Shown here in pieces: positions 1-12,407 of a stretch of 42,153 bases of DNA. The stretch covers positions 1 through 42,153 of the forward strand of contig JACPAY010000003.1 of assembly GCA_016180575.1 (NCBI GenBank), written 5' to 3'. The stretch is from Candidatus Omnitrophota bacterium. Its GTDB lineage: Bacteria > Omnitrophota > Gorgyraeia > Aquiviventales > Aquiviventaceae. A program made the position numbers and the translations under genes. The first letter of the stretch is position 1; each line of letters opens with the position of its first letter. Under the pieces are notes generated by a model. The model worked only from the letters and a program-made list of their open reading frames with translations, did not search any database and was not told the DNA's origin.

Positions 1-401
1 CGCCGCTTGGCGTCGATGGCGACCACGATGCACTGCGCGCCGAACCGGTCTGAGGCTTCATTGATGAGGTCCGGGCGCTCCACCGCCGCCGTGTTGATGG
101 AGACCTTGTCCGCGCCGGCGCTGAGCAGCGCCCGGATGTCCTCGACGCTGCGGATGCCGCCGCCGACGGTGAGCGGCATGAACGCCACCGCAGCGGTCTT
201 CGCCACGACGTCCAAGATGATCGGCCGCTGCTCGTGGCTCGCCGTGATATCGAGGAATACCAGCTCATCGGCCCCGGCGTCGTTGTAGGCCTTGGCCGCC
301 TCCACCGGGTCGCCGGCGTCCCGGAGGCTGACGAACCGCACCCCCTTGACGACGCGTCCCTTATCGACGTCCAGGCACGGGATGATCCGCTTGGCGAGCA
401 T
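1..401 (-). CDS. hisF: Imidazole glycerol phosphate synthase subunit HisF (3' end truncated by window edge)
   Basis: Minus translation from ATG at 401: [23 protein letters not shown]...[28 protein letters not shown]...; classic HisF N-terminus; no stop in window. Confidence 0.95.
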   Translation of the reverse strand, partial: MLAKRIIPCLDVDKGRVVKGVRFVSLRDAGDPVEAAKAYNDAGADELVFLDITASHEQRPIILDVVAKTAAVAFMPLTVGGGIRSVEDIRALLSAGADKVSINTAAVERPDLINEASDRFGAQCIVVAIDAKR

Positions 402-440
402 TGTTAGAATCACCAATCACCGCTCTCGAAAACCCCATGT

Positions 441-537
441 GGCCGCGGGTCCTGCCGCGCCGCCACCCCGTCGGCTGTCCTCGGCCTCCGGCCTGCGGGC
501 AGGCGACGGGGGCCCCGGCTCCGCGTCACCCGCGGCC
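441..537. repeat. R1 palindromic intergenic repeat, copy 1
   Basis: GGCCGCGGGT...ACCCGCGGCC termini; internal CCCCGTCGGCTGTCC / GGGCAGGCGACGGGG stem; related to copies at 1246, 1974, 9878 and 11228. Confidence 0.85.
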
Positions 538-544
538 CTACTGG

Positions 545-1211
545 TCATTTCATGGCCTCAATGGCTTCGGCCAGGTCGATGGTCCTCTCGTAGAGCGCCT
601 TGCCCACGATCGCGCCGATGACCCCCTTGGGCTCAAGCGTCTTGAGCCGCTTCAGGTCATCGAGCGAGGCGATGCCGCCCGAGGCGATGACCCGCCTGGG
701 TCCTGCGCCCAGCACCTCCTGGAGCAGCGCGAGGTTGGGCCCCCTCGTGGGCGAGCGCAGCCGGCGTGAGCGCGGTCGCGGCGACCCATCCGCGCGAGAC
801 GACCTGGCCGGCCTTGGCATCGATCGCGACGGCGATTTTGTCGCCGTGCTGTTTGGCGGCCCGTTGGACAAAGCTGGGATCCTCGCACGCCTTCGTCCCC
901 AGGACGACCCGCGCGGCCCCGGCCTTGATGGCCTGCGCGAGCGCCTGCGCCGAGCGGATGCCGCCGGAGAGCTCCACCTGGAGCCCGCAGGCTTTGATGA
1001 GCCGGCGCGCGACCGGCAGGTTGGTGTAGGCGCCGTCGAAGGCGCCGTTTAAGTCCACGACGTGCAGCCACGCCGCGCCGGCCGCCGCCCAGCGGCGGGC
1101 CACCGCGACCGGGTCCTCGGAGTAGACCGTCACCTGGTCGCGCCGGCCCTGGGCGAGCCGCACCACCTTGCCGTCCAAGAGGTCAATCGCGGGGAGGATC
1201 ACCATGGTCAA
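545..1211 (-). pseudogene. hisA: HisA (phosphoribosylformimino-5-aminoimidazole carboxamide ribotide isomerase), reading frame disrupted
   Basis: N-part MTMVILPAIDLLDGKVVRLAQG...VAATALTPAALAHEG in one frame (from 1211); C-part GPNLALLQEVLGAGPRRVIASGGIASLDDLKRL...AIEAMK in another frame (to 545); junction near 735-760 lacks the expected TDIxRDGT segment. Confidence 0.85.
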
Positions 1212-1245
1212 GAAGTACTAGATGCTTTGTCGAACATCACCGTGT

Positions 1246-1338
1246 GGCCGCGGGACCTGCCGCTGCGCCACCCCACCGGCTGTCCTCGCTGCGCTGCGGG
1301 CAGGCGGCGGGGGCCCCGGCTCCGCGTCACCCGCGGCC
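1246..1338. repeat. R1 palindromic intergenic repeat, copy 2
   Basis: GGCCGCGGGa...ACCCGCGGCC termini and the same internal CGGCTGTCCTCG...GGGCAGGCGGCGGGGGCCCCGGCTCCG core. Confidence 0.85.
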
Positions 1339-1971
1339 CAACGAGGTATTCGACATAGGAAGGGCGATGAAGTTCTTGAGCAGCCGCAGGCCGATCGCCT
1401 GGCTCTTCTCAGGGTGGAACTGGGTCGCGAACAGGCTGTCGCGACAGACCATGGCGGCAAACCGCACGCCGTAGTCCGTCTCAAGCGCCGTCACGGCGCG
1501 CTCGGCCGGCTCGGCGTAGTACGAGTGGACGAAATAGACGAAGCTGCCGTCAGGGACGTCCCGCAGGAGCGGGCAGCCGTCCCGCGCGCCTGGCCGCCTG
1601 ACGTCGTTCCAGCCCATGTGCGGGATCTTGCGGGAGGCAGCGGGCGCAAACCGCTTCACAGTACCCTTCAGCACGCCGAGCCCCGCAGCGCCCTCCCCTT
1701 CCTCGCTCGACTCAAACAGCAGCTGGAGCCCCAGGCAGATGCCCAGGTAGGGCTTGCCGGAGGCGATGAACCGCTTGATGGGCTCCACCAGCTTGCGGGC
1801 GGAAAGCTCCCGCATCGCGGCCGGGAACGCCCCGACACCAGGCAGGATGAGCTTGTCGGCTGCGGCGACCGCCATCGGCTCGCTGGACACACGGACCGAG
1901 GCGCCCAGCGACTCAAGCGCCTTCGAGACGCTGCGCAAGTTGCCCATGCCGTAGTCCACAACAACGATCAT
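1327..1971 (-). CDS. hisH: Imidazole glycerol phosphate synthase glutamine amidotransferase subunit HisH
   Basis: MIVVVDYGMGNLRSVSKALESLG...LGICLGLQLLFESSEEG...FATQFHPEKSQAIG; start chosen at 1971 rather than the longer ORF start at 2085. Confidence 0.95.
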   Translation of the reverse strand: MIVVVDYGMGNLRSVSKALESLGASVRVSSEPMAVAAADKLILPGVGAFPAAMRELSARKLVEPIKRFIASGKPYLGICLGLQLLFESSEEGEGAAGLGVLKGTVKRFAPAASRKIPHMGWNDVRRPGARDGCPLLRDVPDGSFVYFVHSYYAEPAERAVTALETDYGVRFAAMVCRDSLFATQFHPEKSQAIGLRLLKNFIALPMSNTSLGRG

Positions 1972-1973
1972 CG

Positions 1974-2107
1974 TGGCGGGTCCTGCCGCGCCGCCACCCC
2001 GCCGGCTGTCCTCGTCCCGCCATCGGCGGGACTGCGGGCAGGCGGCGGGGGCCCCGGCTCCGCCTGCCTGTGCCGTGCCCGGCACGGCAGACAGGCGTCA
2101 CCCGCCA
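1974..2107. repeat. R1 palindromic intergenic repeat, copy 3 (long form)
   Basis: TGGCGGGT...ACCCGCCA termini; same core; contains an extra 33-nt palindrome CCTGCCTGTGCCGTGCCCGGCACGGCAGACAGG. Confidence 0.85.
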
Positions 2108-2140
2108 TCACGAGTCCCGTTGTTGCACTCGAGCATCGCA

Positions 2141-2740
2141 TCATAGCCGGCCCTTCGATGACGGGACACCCTTGACGCGCGGGTGGAGCCGCGTCGCCTG
2201 CTCGAGGGCGCGCCCCAGCGCCTTGAACACCGCCTCGCAGGTGTGGTGGAAGTCGGACCCGGAGAGGACGTCCACGTGCACCGTCAGCTTCGCCGTGCGC
2301 GCGAACGACTCCAGGAAGTGCTCCGCGTCCCCCCAGGTATAGGCGGCGCTGCGGGTCAGCGGCCGCTTGACCGCCTGGGCCTTGCGGCGCAGGATGAGCT
2401 TCGGCCGGCCCGAGATGTCCACGACCACGCGGGCCAGCGCCTCGTCCATCGGGACGTAGGCGGAGCCCATCCGGGTGATGCCCTTGCGGTCCTTCAGCGC
2501 CTGGTCGAAGGCCTGGCCAAGGACCAGGCCGATGTCCTCGTTGGTGTGGTGCAGGTCAATGTCGAGGTCGCCGCGGGCCTTGATGCTGAGGTCGAAGAGC
2601 CCGTGCGTGCCCAGCAGCGTCAGCATGTGGTCCAGGAACGGGATGCCGGTCTTGACCGACGTCTTCCCGTTCCCGTCGAGCTTCACCGTGACGCTGATGT
2701 TCGTCTCGTGGCTCTTGCGCGTGGCGGTCGCCTGTCGCAT
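2141..2740 (-). CDS. hisB: Imidazoleglycerol-phosphate dehydratase HisB
   Basis: TGIPFLDHMLTLLGTHGLFDLSIKARGDLDIDLHHTNEDIGLVLGQAF... HisB signature. Confidence 0.95.
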   Translation of the reverse strand: MRQATATRKSHETNISVTVKLDGNGKTSVKTGIPFLDHMLTLLGTHGLFDLSIKARGDLDIDLHHTNEDIGLVLGQAFDQALKDRKGITRMGSAYVPMDEALARVVVDISGRPKLILRRKAQAVKRPLTRSAAYTWGDAEHFLESFARTAKLTVHVDVLSGSDFHHTCEAVFKALGRALEQATRLHPRVKGVPSSKGRL

Positions 2741-2761
2741 GTCGATGACTCCGCTCCCCCG

Positions 2762-3978
2762 TTACGTGAGGCGGACTTTGATCGCGTCGTAGTGGCGGGG
2801 CAGCCCCTCGATCGCCGTCAGCCGTTCCAGCGGCTCTCGCATCCGCTCGAGCGCCTTCTTCGTGTAGCTGATGAGGTGCGTGCGCCGGATGAAATCGTCG
2901 ACCCCCAGGCCCGAGAACGCCCGCGCCGAGCCGCCGGTCGGCAGGACGTGGCTCGGGCCCGCGACGTAGTCCCCGACGGTCACCGGCGAATAGGGCCCGA
3001 GGAAGATCGCCCCCGCCCGGGTGATGCGCTTGGCCAGGGTGTGGGGCGAGCGCACCATGATCTCCAGGTGCTCCGGGGCGAGCCGGTTGGCGACGTCGGC
3101 CGCCTCGTTGAGGTTCTTCACGAGGATGCAGGTGCCGCCCGGCACCTGCTTGCGGGCCGACTTCGCCAGCGCCCGCGACGTCGTGATGAGGAACCCGACG
3201 CCGCCGGCGTGCTCCGTCTCGCCCAGGAGGTCGGCCAGCACGTACTGGGCGTTGGAGTGCCGGTTGGCGATCACCGCGATCTCCGAGGGGCCGGCGATCG
3301 TGTCCACGTCCACGAACCCGAACACCTGCCGCTTGGCCTCGGCGACGAAGGCGCTCCCGGGGCCGACGATCTTGTCGACCTTGGGGACCGTCTTCGTTCC
3401 GAACGCCATCGCCGCGATGGCCTGCGCCCCGCCCATCTTGTAGACCTCGTCCACGTCAAGGAGGCTCGCCACCGCGAGGATGTGCGGGTCAGCACTCCCG
3501 TCCTTCCGCGGCGGCGTCGCGAGGATGATCCGCTTCACCCCGGCCCGCTTGGCGGGGATCACCGTCATGTAGACGGTCGAGACGAGGCTCGCGGTCCCGC
3601 CCGGGATGTAGATCCCCACCCGCTCGATGGGGTCGAACTTCTCGCTGAGGATGACCCCGTCGCCGTCCACGGAGCGCACCGGCTTCAGGCGCGGCCGCCC
3701 GTAGAACGCCTGGACGTTCTGGATGGCGCTCTTGAGCTGGAGCGCGAACTTCGGGTCCAGGTGCTGGAAGGCGCCGGAGATCTCCGCTTCGGTGACGCGC
3801 AGCTGCTTCGGCGTGAGCTTCACCTTGTCGAAGCGCCGCGTGTAGCGCAGGAGCGCCTCATCGCCGCTTTGGTGGACGTCGTCGAGGATCCGGCGTACCC
3901 GGTCCTCGATCCGCCGCCGGCGCACGAGCTGCCGCGCAGAGAGGCGCTGCCACTCCTGGCTGGCCGTCGTGATGACCT

Positions 3979-3982
<4 letters not shown>
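2762..3982 (-). CDS. hisD: Histidinol dehydrogenase HisD
   Basis: MKVITTASQEWQRLSARQLVRRR...GIYIPGGTASLVSTVYMTVIPAKRAGVKRI...; ATG at 3982 overlaps the alaS stop. Confidence 0.95.
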
Positions 3983-6612
<2,630 letters not shown>

Positions 6613-6628
6613 CAGGGGAATGTCGGTG

Positions 6629-7144
6629 TTAGGATGGCAGCGACTCGCCGACGATCCGCTCGATCAGGTCCGCCTCAAAGCCTCGGGCGGCCAGCCCCCG
6701 CGCCAGGCGCCCTGCCTGCGCTGCGCGTGTCAAATCCTTCTTCGGCGCGGCAGGCAGGCCGGCCTGCCGCGCGCCCCGCCGACGCGCGGCCGCCGCCGCC
6801 AGGCGCGCCCGCGCCTCCTCATCCGCCGGCGCGCCGTAGGCGCGCGTCGCGTCCGCAATCACCTCGTCGGGCAGCCCCCTGGCCGCCAGCTTCAGACGGA
6901 TGGCGGAGGCGGCATAGCCGCGCCGCGCCCACTGCTCGGCCCACAACCGCGCGCAGGCGCGGTCATCCAGGAGGCCCCGGGCCCGACAGTCGGCCACGGC
7001 GCGCAAGGCTGCCTGCGGCGGCACGCCCCGCCGGATGAGGTAGTCCGCGGCCTCGCGCGCGGAGCGGACGCGGGTCCTGAGATAGCGCGGCAGCGCGGCG
7101 AGGGCGGCCTGCGCCTCATCCGCCGACGGCTTTGATGACGACAT
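6629..7144 (-). CDS. recX: Regulatory protein RecX
   Basis: Three-helix repeats (AADYLIRRGVPPQAALRAVADCRARGLLDDRACARLWAEQWARRGYAASAIRLKLAARGL...LARGLAARGFEADLIERIVGE); near recA. Confidence 0.85.
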   Translation of the reverse strand: MSSSKPSADEAQAALAALPRYLRTRVRSAREAADYLIRRGVPPQAALRAVADCRARGLLDDRACARLWAEQWARRGYAASAIRLKLAARGLPDEVIADATRAYGAPADEEARARLAAAAARRRGARQAGLPAAPKKDLTRAAQAGRLARGLAARGFEADLIERIVGESLPS

Positions 7145-8633
7145 AGCCGCGGTTGGTGCGCACGAGGGCGTTGCCCTTCACCTGGGCGATGGCGCTGCGG
7201 TAGTCGCTCACGCTCTCGATCCGCGCCCGGTTGATCTCGTTGATGACGTCGCCCGGCCGCAGGCCCGCCTGCTCGGCGAGGCTGCCGGCGGCCACGTCCA
7301 CCACGAGGACCCCGGTCGTGCCGGGCGGCAGGTTGAACTGCTCCAGCTGCTCAGGCGAGAGGCCGCTCACCCGCAGGCCGCGCCACGCCTCGGTGGCGCC
7401 GCCCTCCGCCAGCTCCACGTCCAGCGGCCGCTCGCCGATCTCGACCTGGAGCGTCTGGCGCGAACCGTCGCGCAGGATCTCGACGCTCACGCGACGCCCC
7501 GCCTTGGTCTGGCTCACGCGGTCGATCAGCTCCCGGGAGTGGCGGATCGGCTGCCCGTCGAAGGCCTTCACGATGTCGCCGTCCTTCAGCCCCGCCTGGC
7601 TGGCCGGGCTGTCGGGCAGCACCTGGTACACCAGCACCCCCTCGCGGTCGGTGAGGCCGTAGTACTCCGCCACGTCGTCGGTGATGTCCTGGATCTGGAT
7701 CCCCAGCCAGCCATAGATGACCTTCTTCCCCTCCTTGAGGGTGTCGAGGACGATCTTGGCCTTGTTGATGGGGATGGCGAAGCCAATGCCCTCGAACCCG
7801 CGGGAGCTGGTGAGGATCGCCACGTTGATGCCGATCACCTCGCCGCGGAGGTTCAGGAGGGGGCCGCCGCTATTGCCCGGGTTGATGGCCGCGTCCGTCT
7901 GGATGAGGCCCGAGTAATCGCGGTCGTACTTGGGGGACGCGCGCGGCAGCGAGCGGTTGAGCGCGCTGATCACGCCCACCGTCAGCGTCGGCTCGGCTCC
8001 CATCGCGCGCACCGACGGGCCCACTCCCATCAGCCCGAATGGGTTGCCCAGCGCCACCGCCCACTGGCCGGTCTGGACGGTCTCCGAGTCCCCCAGCGGC
8101 GCGGCGGGCAGCGACTTTGCGTCGATCTTGATGACGGCCAGGTCCGAGCGGGGGTCCTTGCCCTTGACCGCGCCGGTGAACTCCCGCCCGTCCGCCAGCG
8201 TGACGGTGATCTTCTCGGCGTCCGCCACGACGTGCTCGTTGGTCAGGATGAAGCCCTCCGGGTCGATGATGACCCCGGAGCCGAGGCCGAAGCGGCGGAA
8301 CTCCCGCTCCGGCTGGTCGCCGTAGAACTGGCGGAAGAAGTCCTCAAACGGCTCCTCGCCGAAGAAGGGGTGGAAGCGGAAGTACTGCCGGACCCGCTCG
8401 ATCTGCTCGGTGGAGATGCTCACGACCGCCGGCCCCGCCTGCTCGGCGATGCGCTGGAAGGCGCTCTGGAGTCCTTCGGCCTCGCCGAGGCCCGCCGCCT
8501 GCGCCGACGCGGTCCCGGCCTGGGCGGGCCTTGCGCTGCTGGACCAGAGGTCCACCCGTCCGCCCAGGAGCCCGATGAGCGCCACACTGATGACCCCCAC
8601 CAGCCCGACCACGCGCTGAGCACGCCTGTCCAT
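7116..8633 (-). CDS. degP: Do/DegP-type periplasmic serine protease with two PDZ domains
   Basis: TNEHVVADAEKITVTLADGREF, DPRSDLAVIKID, NPGNSGGPLLNLRGEVIGIN, two PDZ-like segments; N-terminal hydrophobic segment from MDRRAQRVVGLVG at 8633. Confidence 0.93.
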   Translation of the reverse strand: MDRRAQRVVGLVGVISVALIGLLGGRVDLWSSSARPAQAGTASAQAAGLGEAEGLQSAFQRIAEQAGPAVVSISTEQIERVRQYFRFHPFFGEEPFEDFFRQFYGDQPEREFRRFGLGSGVIIDPEGFILTNEHVVADAEKITVTLADGREFTGAVKGKDPRSDLAVIKIDAKSLPAAPLGDSETVQTGQWAVALGNPFGLMGVGPSVRAMGAEPTLTVGVISALNRSLPRASPKYDRDYSGLIQTDAAINPGNSGGPLLNLRGEVIGINVAILTSSRGFEGIGFAIPINKAKIVLDTLKEGKKVIYGWLGIQIQDITDDVAEYYGLTDREGVLVYQVLPDSPASQAGLKDGDIVKAFDGQPIRHSRELIDRVSQTKAGRRVSVEILRDGSRQTLQVEIGERPLDVELAEGGATEAWRGLRVSGLSPEQLEQFNLPPGTTGVLVVDVAAGSLAEQAGLRPGDVINEINRARIESVSDYRSAIAQVKGNALVRTNRGYVVIKAVGG

Positions 8634-8656
8634 TGCCGTCTCCTCTCCTACGCCGG

Positions 8657-9727
<1,071 letters not shown>

Positions 9728-9812
9728 CACCGCTTCTCCTTGTCGTTCATCCGTGCTCACCGCGCGCGCCGCCCCCCAGCTGGGCACACCGGCCCGCCAT
9801 TTGAGATGCCCT

Positions 9813-9842
9813 ATTATAGGGCGAACGCGCTTCCCTTGTAAA
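9813..9842 (-). promoter_or_regulatory. Sigma70-type promoter for recA
   Basis: Minus strand TTTACA-N18-TATAAT (-35 at 9837-9842, -10 at 9813-9818), about 85 nt upstream of the recA ATG. Confidence 0.75.
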
Positions 9843-9877
9843 GTGACCCGCCTGCCGAGCGCGATCGCGTCTCTATG

Positions 9878-9972
9878 TGCCGGGTGACGCGGAGCCGGGG
9901 ACCCCGCCGCCTGCCCGCAGGCCGACGAGGCCGAGGACAGCCGGCGGGGTGGCGGCGCGGCAGGACCCGGCA
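9878..9972. repeat. R1 palindromic intergenic repeat, copy 4 (opposite orientation)
   Basis: TGCCGGGT...ACCCGGCA termini; reverse complement carries CCCCGCCGGCTGTCCTCGGCC...GGGCAGGCGGCGGGG. Confidence 0.85.
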
Positions 9973-9990
9973 AAAAGGAGACCATCAGCC

Positions 9991-9999
9991 TGGTATAAT
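9991..9999 (+). promoter_or_regulatory. Extended -10 promoter for cinA
   Basis: TGGTATAAT (TGn-TATAAT) with -10 ending 6 nt before the cinA ATG at 10006; no good -35. Confidence 0.6.
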
Positions 10000-10005
10000 G
10001 GCGCC

Positions 10006-11490
10006 ATGCGCACGGAAATACTGACCATCGGGTCCGAGCTGACCAGCGGGGCGACGGTCAACACGAACGCCGCCTACCTCGCCAGGCGCCTGGCGGAGGC
10101 GGGCTTCCCCTGCGCCCGCCAGGTGGCCGTCCCGGACGAGCGGGAACCACTGGTCGAGGCGCTGCGGCAGGCGCTGCCGCGCTGCGAGCTCCTCGTGACG
10201 ACCGGGGGTCTGGGACCGACCTTCGATGACATCACCATGGCCGCCGTGGCGGAGGCGGTGCAGCGCCCGCTTGTCTACGTCCCGTCGGCCGCAGCGGCCA
10301 TCCGGCGCTTCTACACGCGGCGCCACCGGCGGCTGCAACGCGCGGCGCTGCGCCAGGCCTACCTGCCGCGCGGCGCGGTCCCTCTGCCCAATCCGCTCGG
10401 CACCGCCCCGGGGATATGGCTGCCGCTGGATGGGATGGTGCTCGTGGCGCTGCCCGGCGTCCCGCGGGAGCTGCACGCCATCCTGGACCGGCACGTCCTG
10501 CCGCGCCTCAGGCGCCTTGCGCCTTCCCGGATCCTCGAGGGGCGTACGCTCAGGACCGTCGGCATCGTGGAGCTGGCCATCGAAGCGGCGCTTCGGCGGA
10601 TCCGGATTCCGCCGTCCGTCTCGGTCGGGCTCTACCCGCACCTGCGCGCCGTCGATGTCCGGCTCACCGCCACGGGCCGCTCTCGCGGCGAGGCGCGAGG
10701 CGCGCTCGCCACGGTCGAAGCGGCGCTGCGAAAGGCGCTGGGGGCTGCGGTCTACGGCACGGACGAGGAGACGCTGGAGGGGGTGCTCGGCGCGCAGCTC
10801 GTGCGGCGGCGCAAGACGCTGGCCGTCGCCGAGTCGTGCACCGGCGGCCTGCTCGCCGCCCGGATCACCGACGCGCCGGGCAGCTCCCGCTACTTCCTCG
10901 GCGCGGTGGTCGCCTACCACAATGACGTGAAACGACGCTCCCTCGGCGTCCCCGCCGCCACGCTGGCCCGGCACGGCGCGGTCAGCGCCCAGGTTGCCAA
11001 GCAGATGGCGCAGGGCGTGCGGCGCCTGGCCGGCTCGGATATGGGGATGGCGGTCACGGGGGTCGCCGGCCCGTCGGGCGGGACGCGTCGCAAACCGGTC
11101 GGCCTCGTCTACGTGGGCCTCGCGGATGGGCGCCGGACCCTGAGCAGGCGGTACCAGTTCTTCGGCGACCGCTCCGCGGTCCGGGCCCAGGCGGTCCAGC
11201 TTGCGCTGGACTGGCTCCGCCGATGTCTGGCCGCGGGTCCTGCCGCTGCGCACCCCCACCGGCTGTCCTCGGCCTCCGGCCTGCGGGCAGGCGGCGGGGG
11301 TCCCCCGCTCCGCCTGCCTGTGCCGTGCCCGGCACGGCAGACAGGCGTCACCCGCGGCCACTCAGTGGCACGTCCGCCAGGACGGTGTAGCGCGGGCCGC
11401 CGGGTCCCAGCACGCTCTGAAAGAGCGCGAGCGACGTCACGCGCCAGGGCGCTGGCGGCTGCCAGACGGTTTCCTGCAGGCGGCGCGTGA
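10006..11490 (+). CDS. cinA: CinA/CinA-like competence-damage protein, with C-terminal extension read through repeat R1 copy 5
   Basis: [34 protein letters not shown]...[21 protein letters not shown]...[20 protein letters not shown]...; homologous part ends near [10 protein letters not shown], remainder is repeat-derived. Confidence 0.92.
   Translation: MRTEILTIGSELTSGATVNTNAAYLARRLAEAGFPCARQVAVPDEREPLVEALRQALPRCELLVTTGGLGPTFDDITMAAVAEAVQRPLVYVPSAAAAIRRFYTRRHRRLQRAALRQAYLPRGAVPLPNPLGTAPGIWLPLDGMVLVALPGVPRELHAILDRHVLPRLRRLAPSRILEGRTLRTVGIVELAIEAALRRIRIPPSVSVGLYPHLRAVDVRLTATGRSRGEARGALATVEAALRKALGAAVYGTDEETLEGVLGAQLVRRRKTLAVAESCTGGLLAARITDAPGSSRYFLGAVVAYHNDVKRRSLGVPAATLARHGAVSAQVAKQMAQGVRRLAGSDMGMAVTGVAGPSGGTRRKPVGLVYVGLADGRRTLSRRYQFFGDRSAVRAQAVQLALDWLRRCLAAGPAAAHPHRLSSASGLRAGGGGPPLRLPVPCPARQTGVTRGHSVARPPGRCSAGRRVPARSERARATSRARALAAARRFPAGGA
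11228..11360. repeat. R1 palindromic intergenic repeat, copy 5 (long form)
   Basis: TGGCCGCGGGT...ACCCGCGGCCA perfect terminal inverted repeat; contains the same 33-nt palindromic insertion as copy 3. Confidence 0.85.
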
Positions 11491-11914
11491 GCTGCTGGCG
11501 GTGGGACCCTGAGCGCACGCGGCCGATCGTCACGTGGGCCGCAAACGGGCGGTTCTCTTTGACCAGCGCGAGCGCCGCGCCGCCTCGCTCGATCGCTTCC
11601 GCCATCCGCTGCACCCGCTCCCGGCCCTCAGCCAACCCCACCCAGATCACCCGCGGCGCGGCGGCGGAGGGAAACGCCCCGAGCGTCTGCACGCCCAGCA
11701 GAAACGGCGCCTCGCGCTCGGCAAGGCGCCGCAGCATCGCCTCAACGGCGCGGCGCTGGTCCTCGGTGATCTCCCCGAGGAACTTCATCGTCACATGCAG
11801 GTTGGGCGGCTCCACCCACTTCACGTCGGCGCGCGAGGCCGCCAGGTCCTGCTGGAGGCGCTCCAGCGCTTCGCGCACCTCCGCGGGCAGCGCGATCGCG
11901 ATGAACGCGCGCAT
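11348..11914 (-). CDS. thpR: RNA 2',3'-cyclic phosphodiesterase (2'-5' RNA ligase family, ThpR)
   Basis: MRAFIAIALPAEVREALERLQQDL...NLHVTMKFLGEI...FAAHVTIGRVRS: two HxT motifs. Confidence 0.93.
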   Translation of the reverse strand: MRAFIAIALPAEVREALERLQQDLAASRADVKWVEPPNLHVTMKFLGEITEDQRRAVEAMLRRLAEREAPFLLGVQTLGAFPSAAAPRVIWVGLAEGRERVQRMAEAIERGGAALALVKENRPFAAHVTIGRVRSGSHRQQLTRRLQETVWQPPAPWRVTSLALFQSVLGPGGPRYTVLADVPLSGRG

Positions 11915-11920
11915 GTGGGC

Positions 11921-12406
11921 TCAGAGGAAAATAGAAGCGTCCCCGGTCGAAGAGGTGACCGCGACGCTCCGGATGACCCAAACGATTAGGATCGTGTAGG
12001 CGGAGGCGCCGGCATCGTCCGCCATGATGCCCCATCCGGCCGGCAGGCGCGCCAGCCGTTTCAGCGGCGGCGGCTTGACGATGTCGAAGACTCGAAAGAG
12101 CGCCAGGGCGCCCAGGAGCCAGCCCCACGACGCGGCCGTCCACGGGAGCGCGATGACGACGGCCGCCATGCCCCACACCTCATCCAAAATCACCGCCGGC
12201 GGATCGTGCTGCGCGAGCTGCCGTTCCGCGCGCGTGCCGATGTGCGCGCAGCCGGCGAACGTGAGGACCAAGAGCGTCCACCCGAGCGCCGGGCTGATCG
12301 TGTGCGCGGCGAGCCATCCCAGCGCAAGGCCCACCACGCTGCCCCACGTCCCCGGGGCCCATGGCACCCGGCCGAGCCCGCCCACGGTTGCCATCGTCCG
12401 GTACAT
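11921..12406 (-). CDS. pgpA: Phosphatidylglycerophosphatase A
   Basis: GLGRVPWAPGTWGSVVGLALGW...DPPAVILDEVWGMAAVVIALP...FDIVKPPPLKRL...GWGIMADDAGA. Confidence 0.92.
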   Translation of the reverse strand: MYRTMATVGGLGRVPWAPGTWGSVVGLALGWLAAHTISPALGWTLLVLTFAGCAHIGTRAERQLAQHDPPAVILDEVWGMAAVVIALPWTAASWGWLLGALALFRVFDIVKPPPLKRLARLPAGWGIMADDAGASAYTILIVWVIRSVAVTSSTGDASIFL

Positions 12407-12407
12407 G

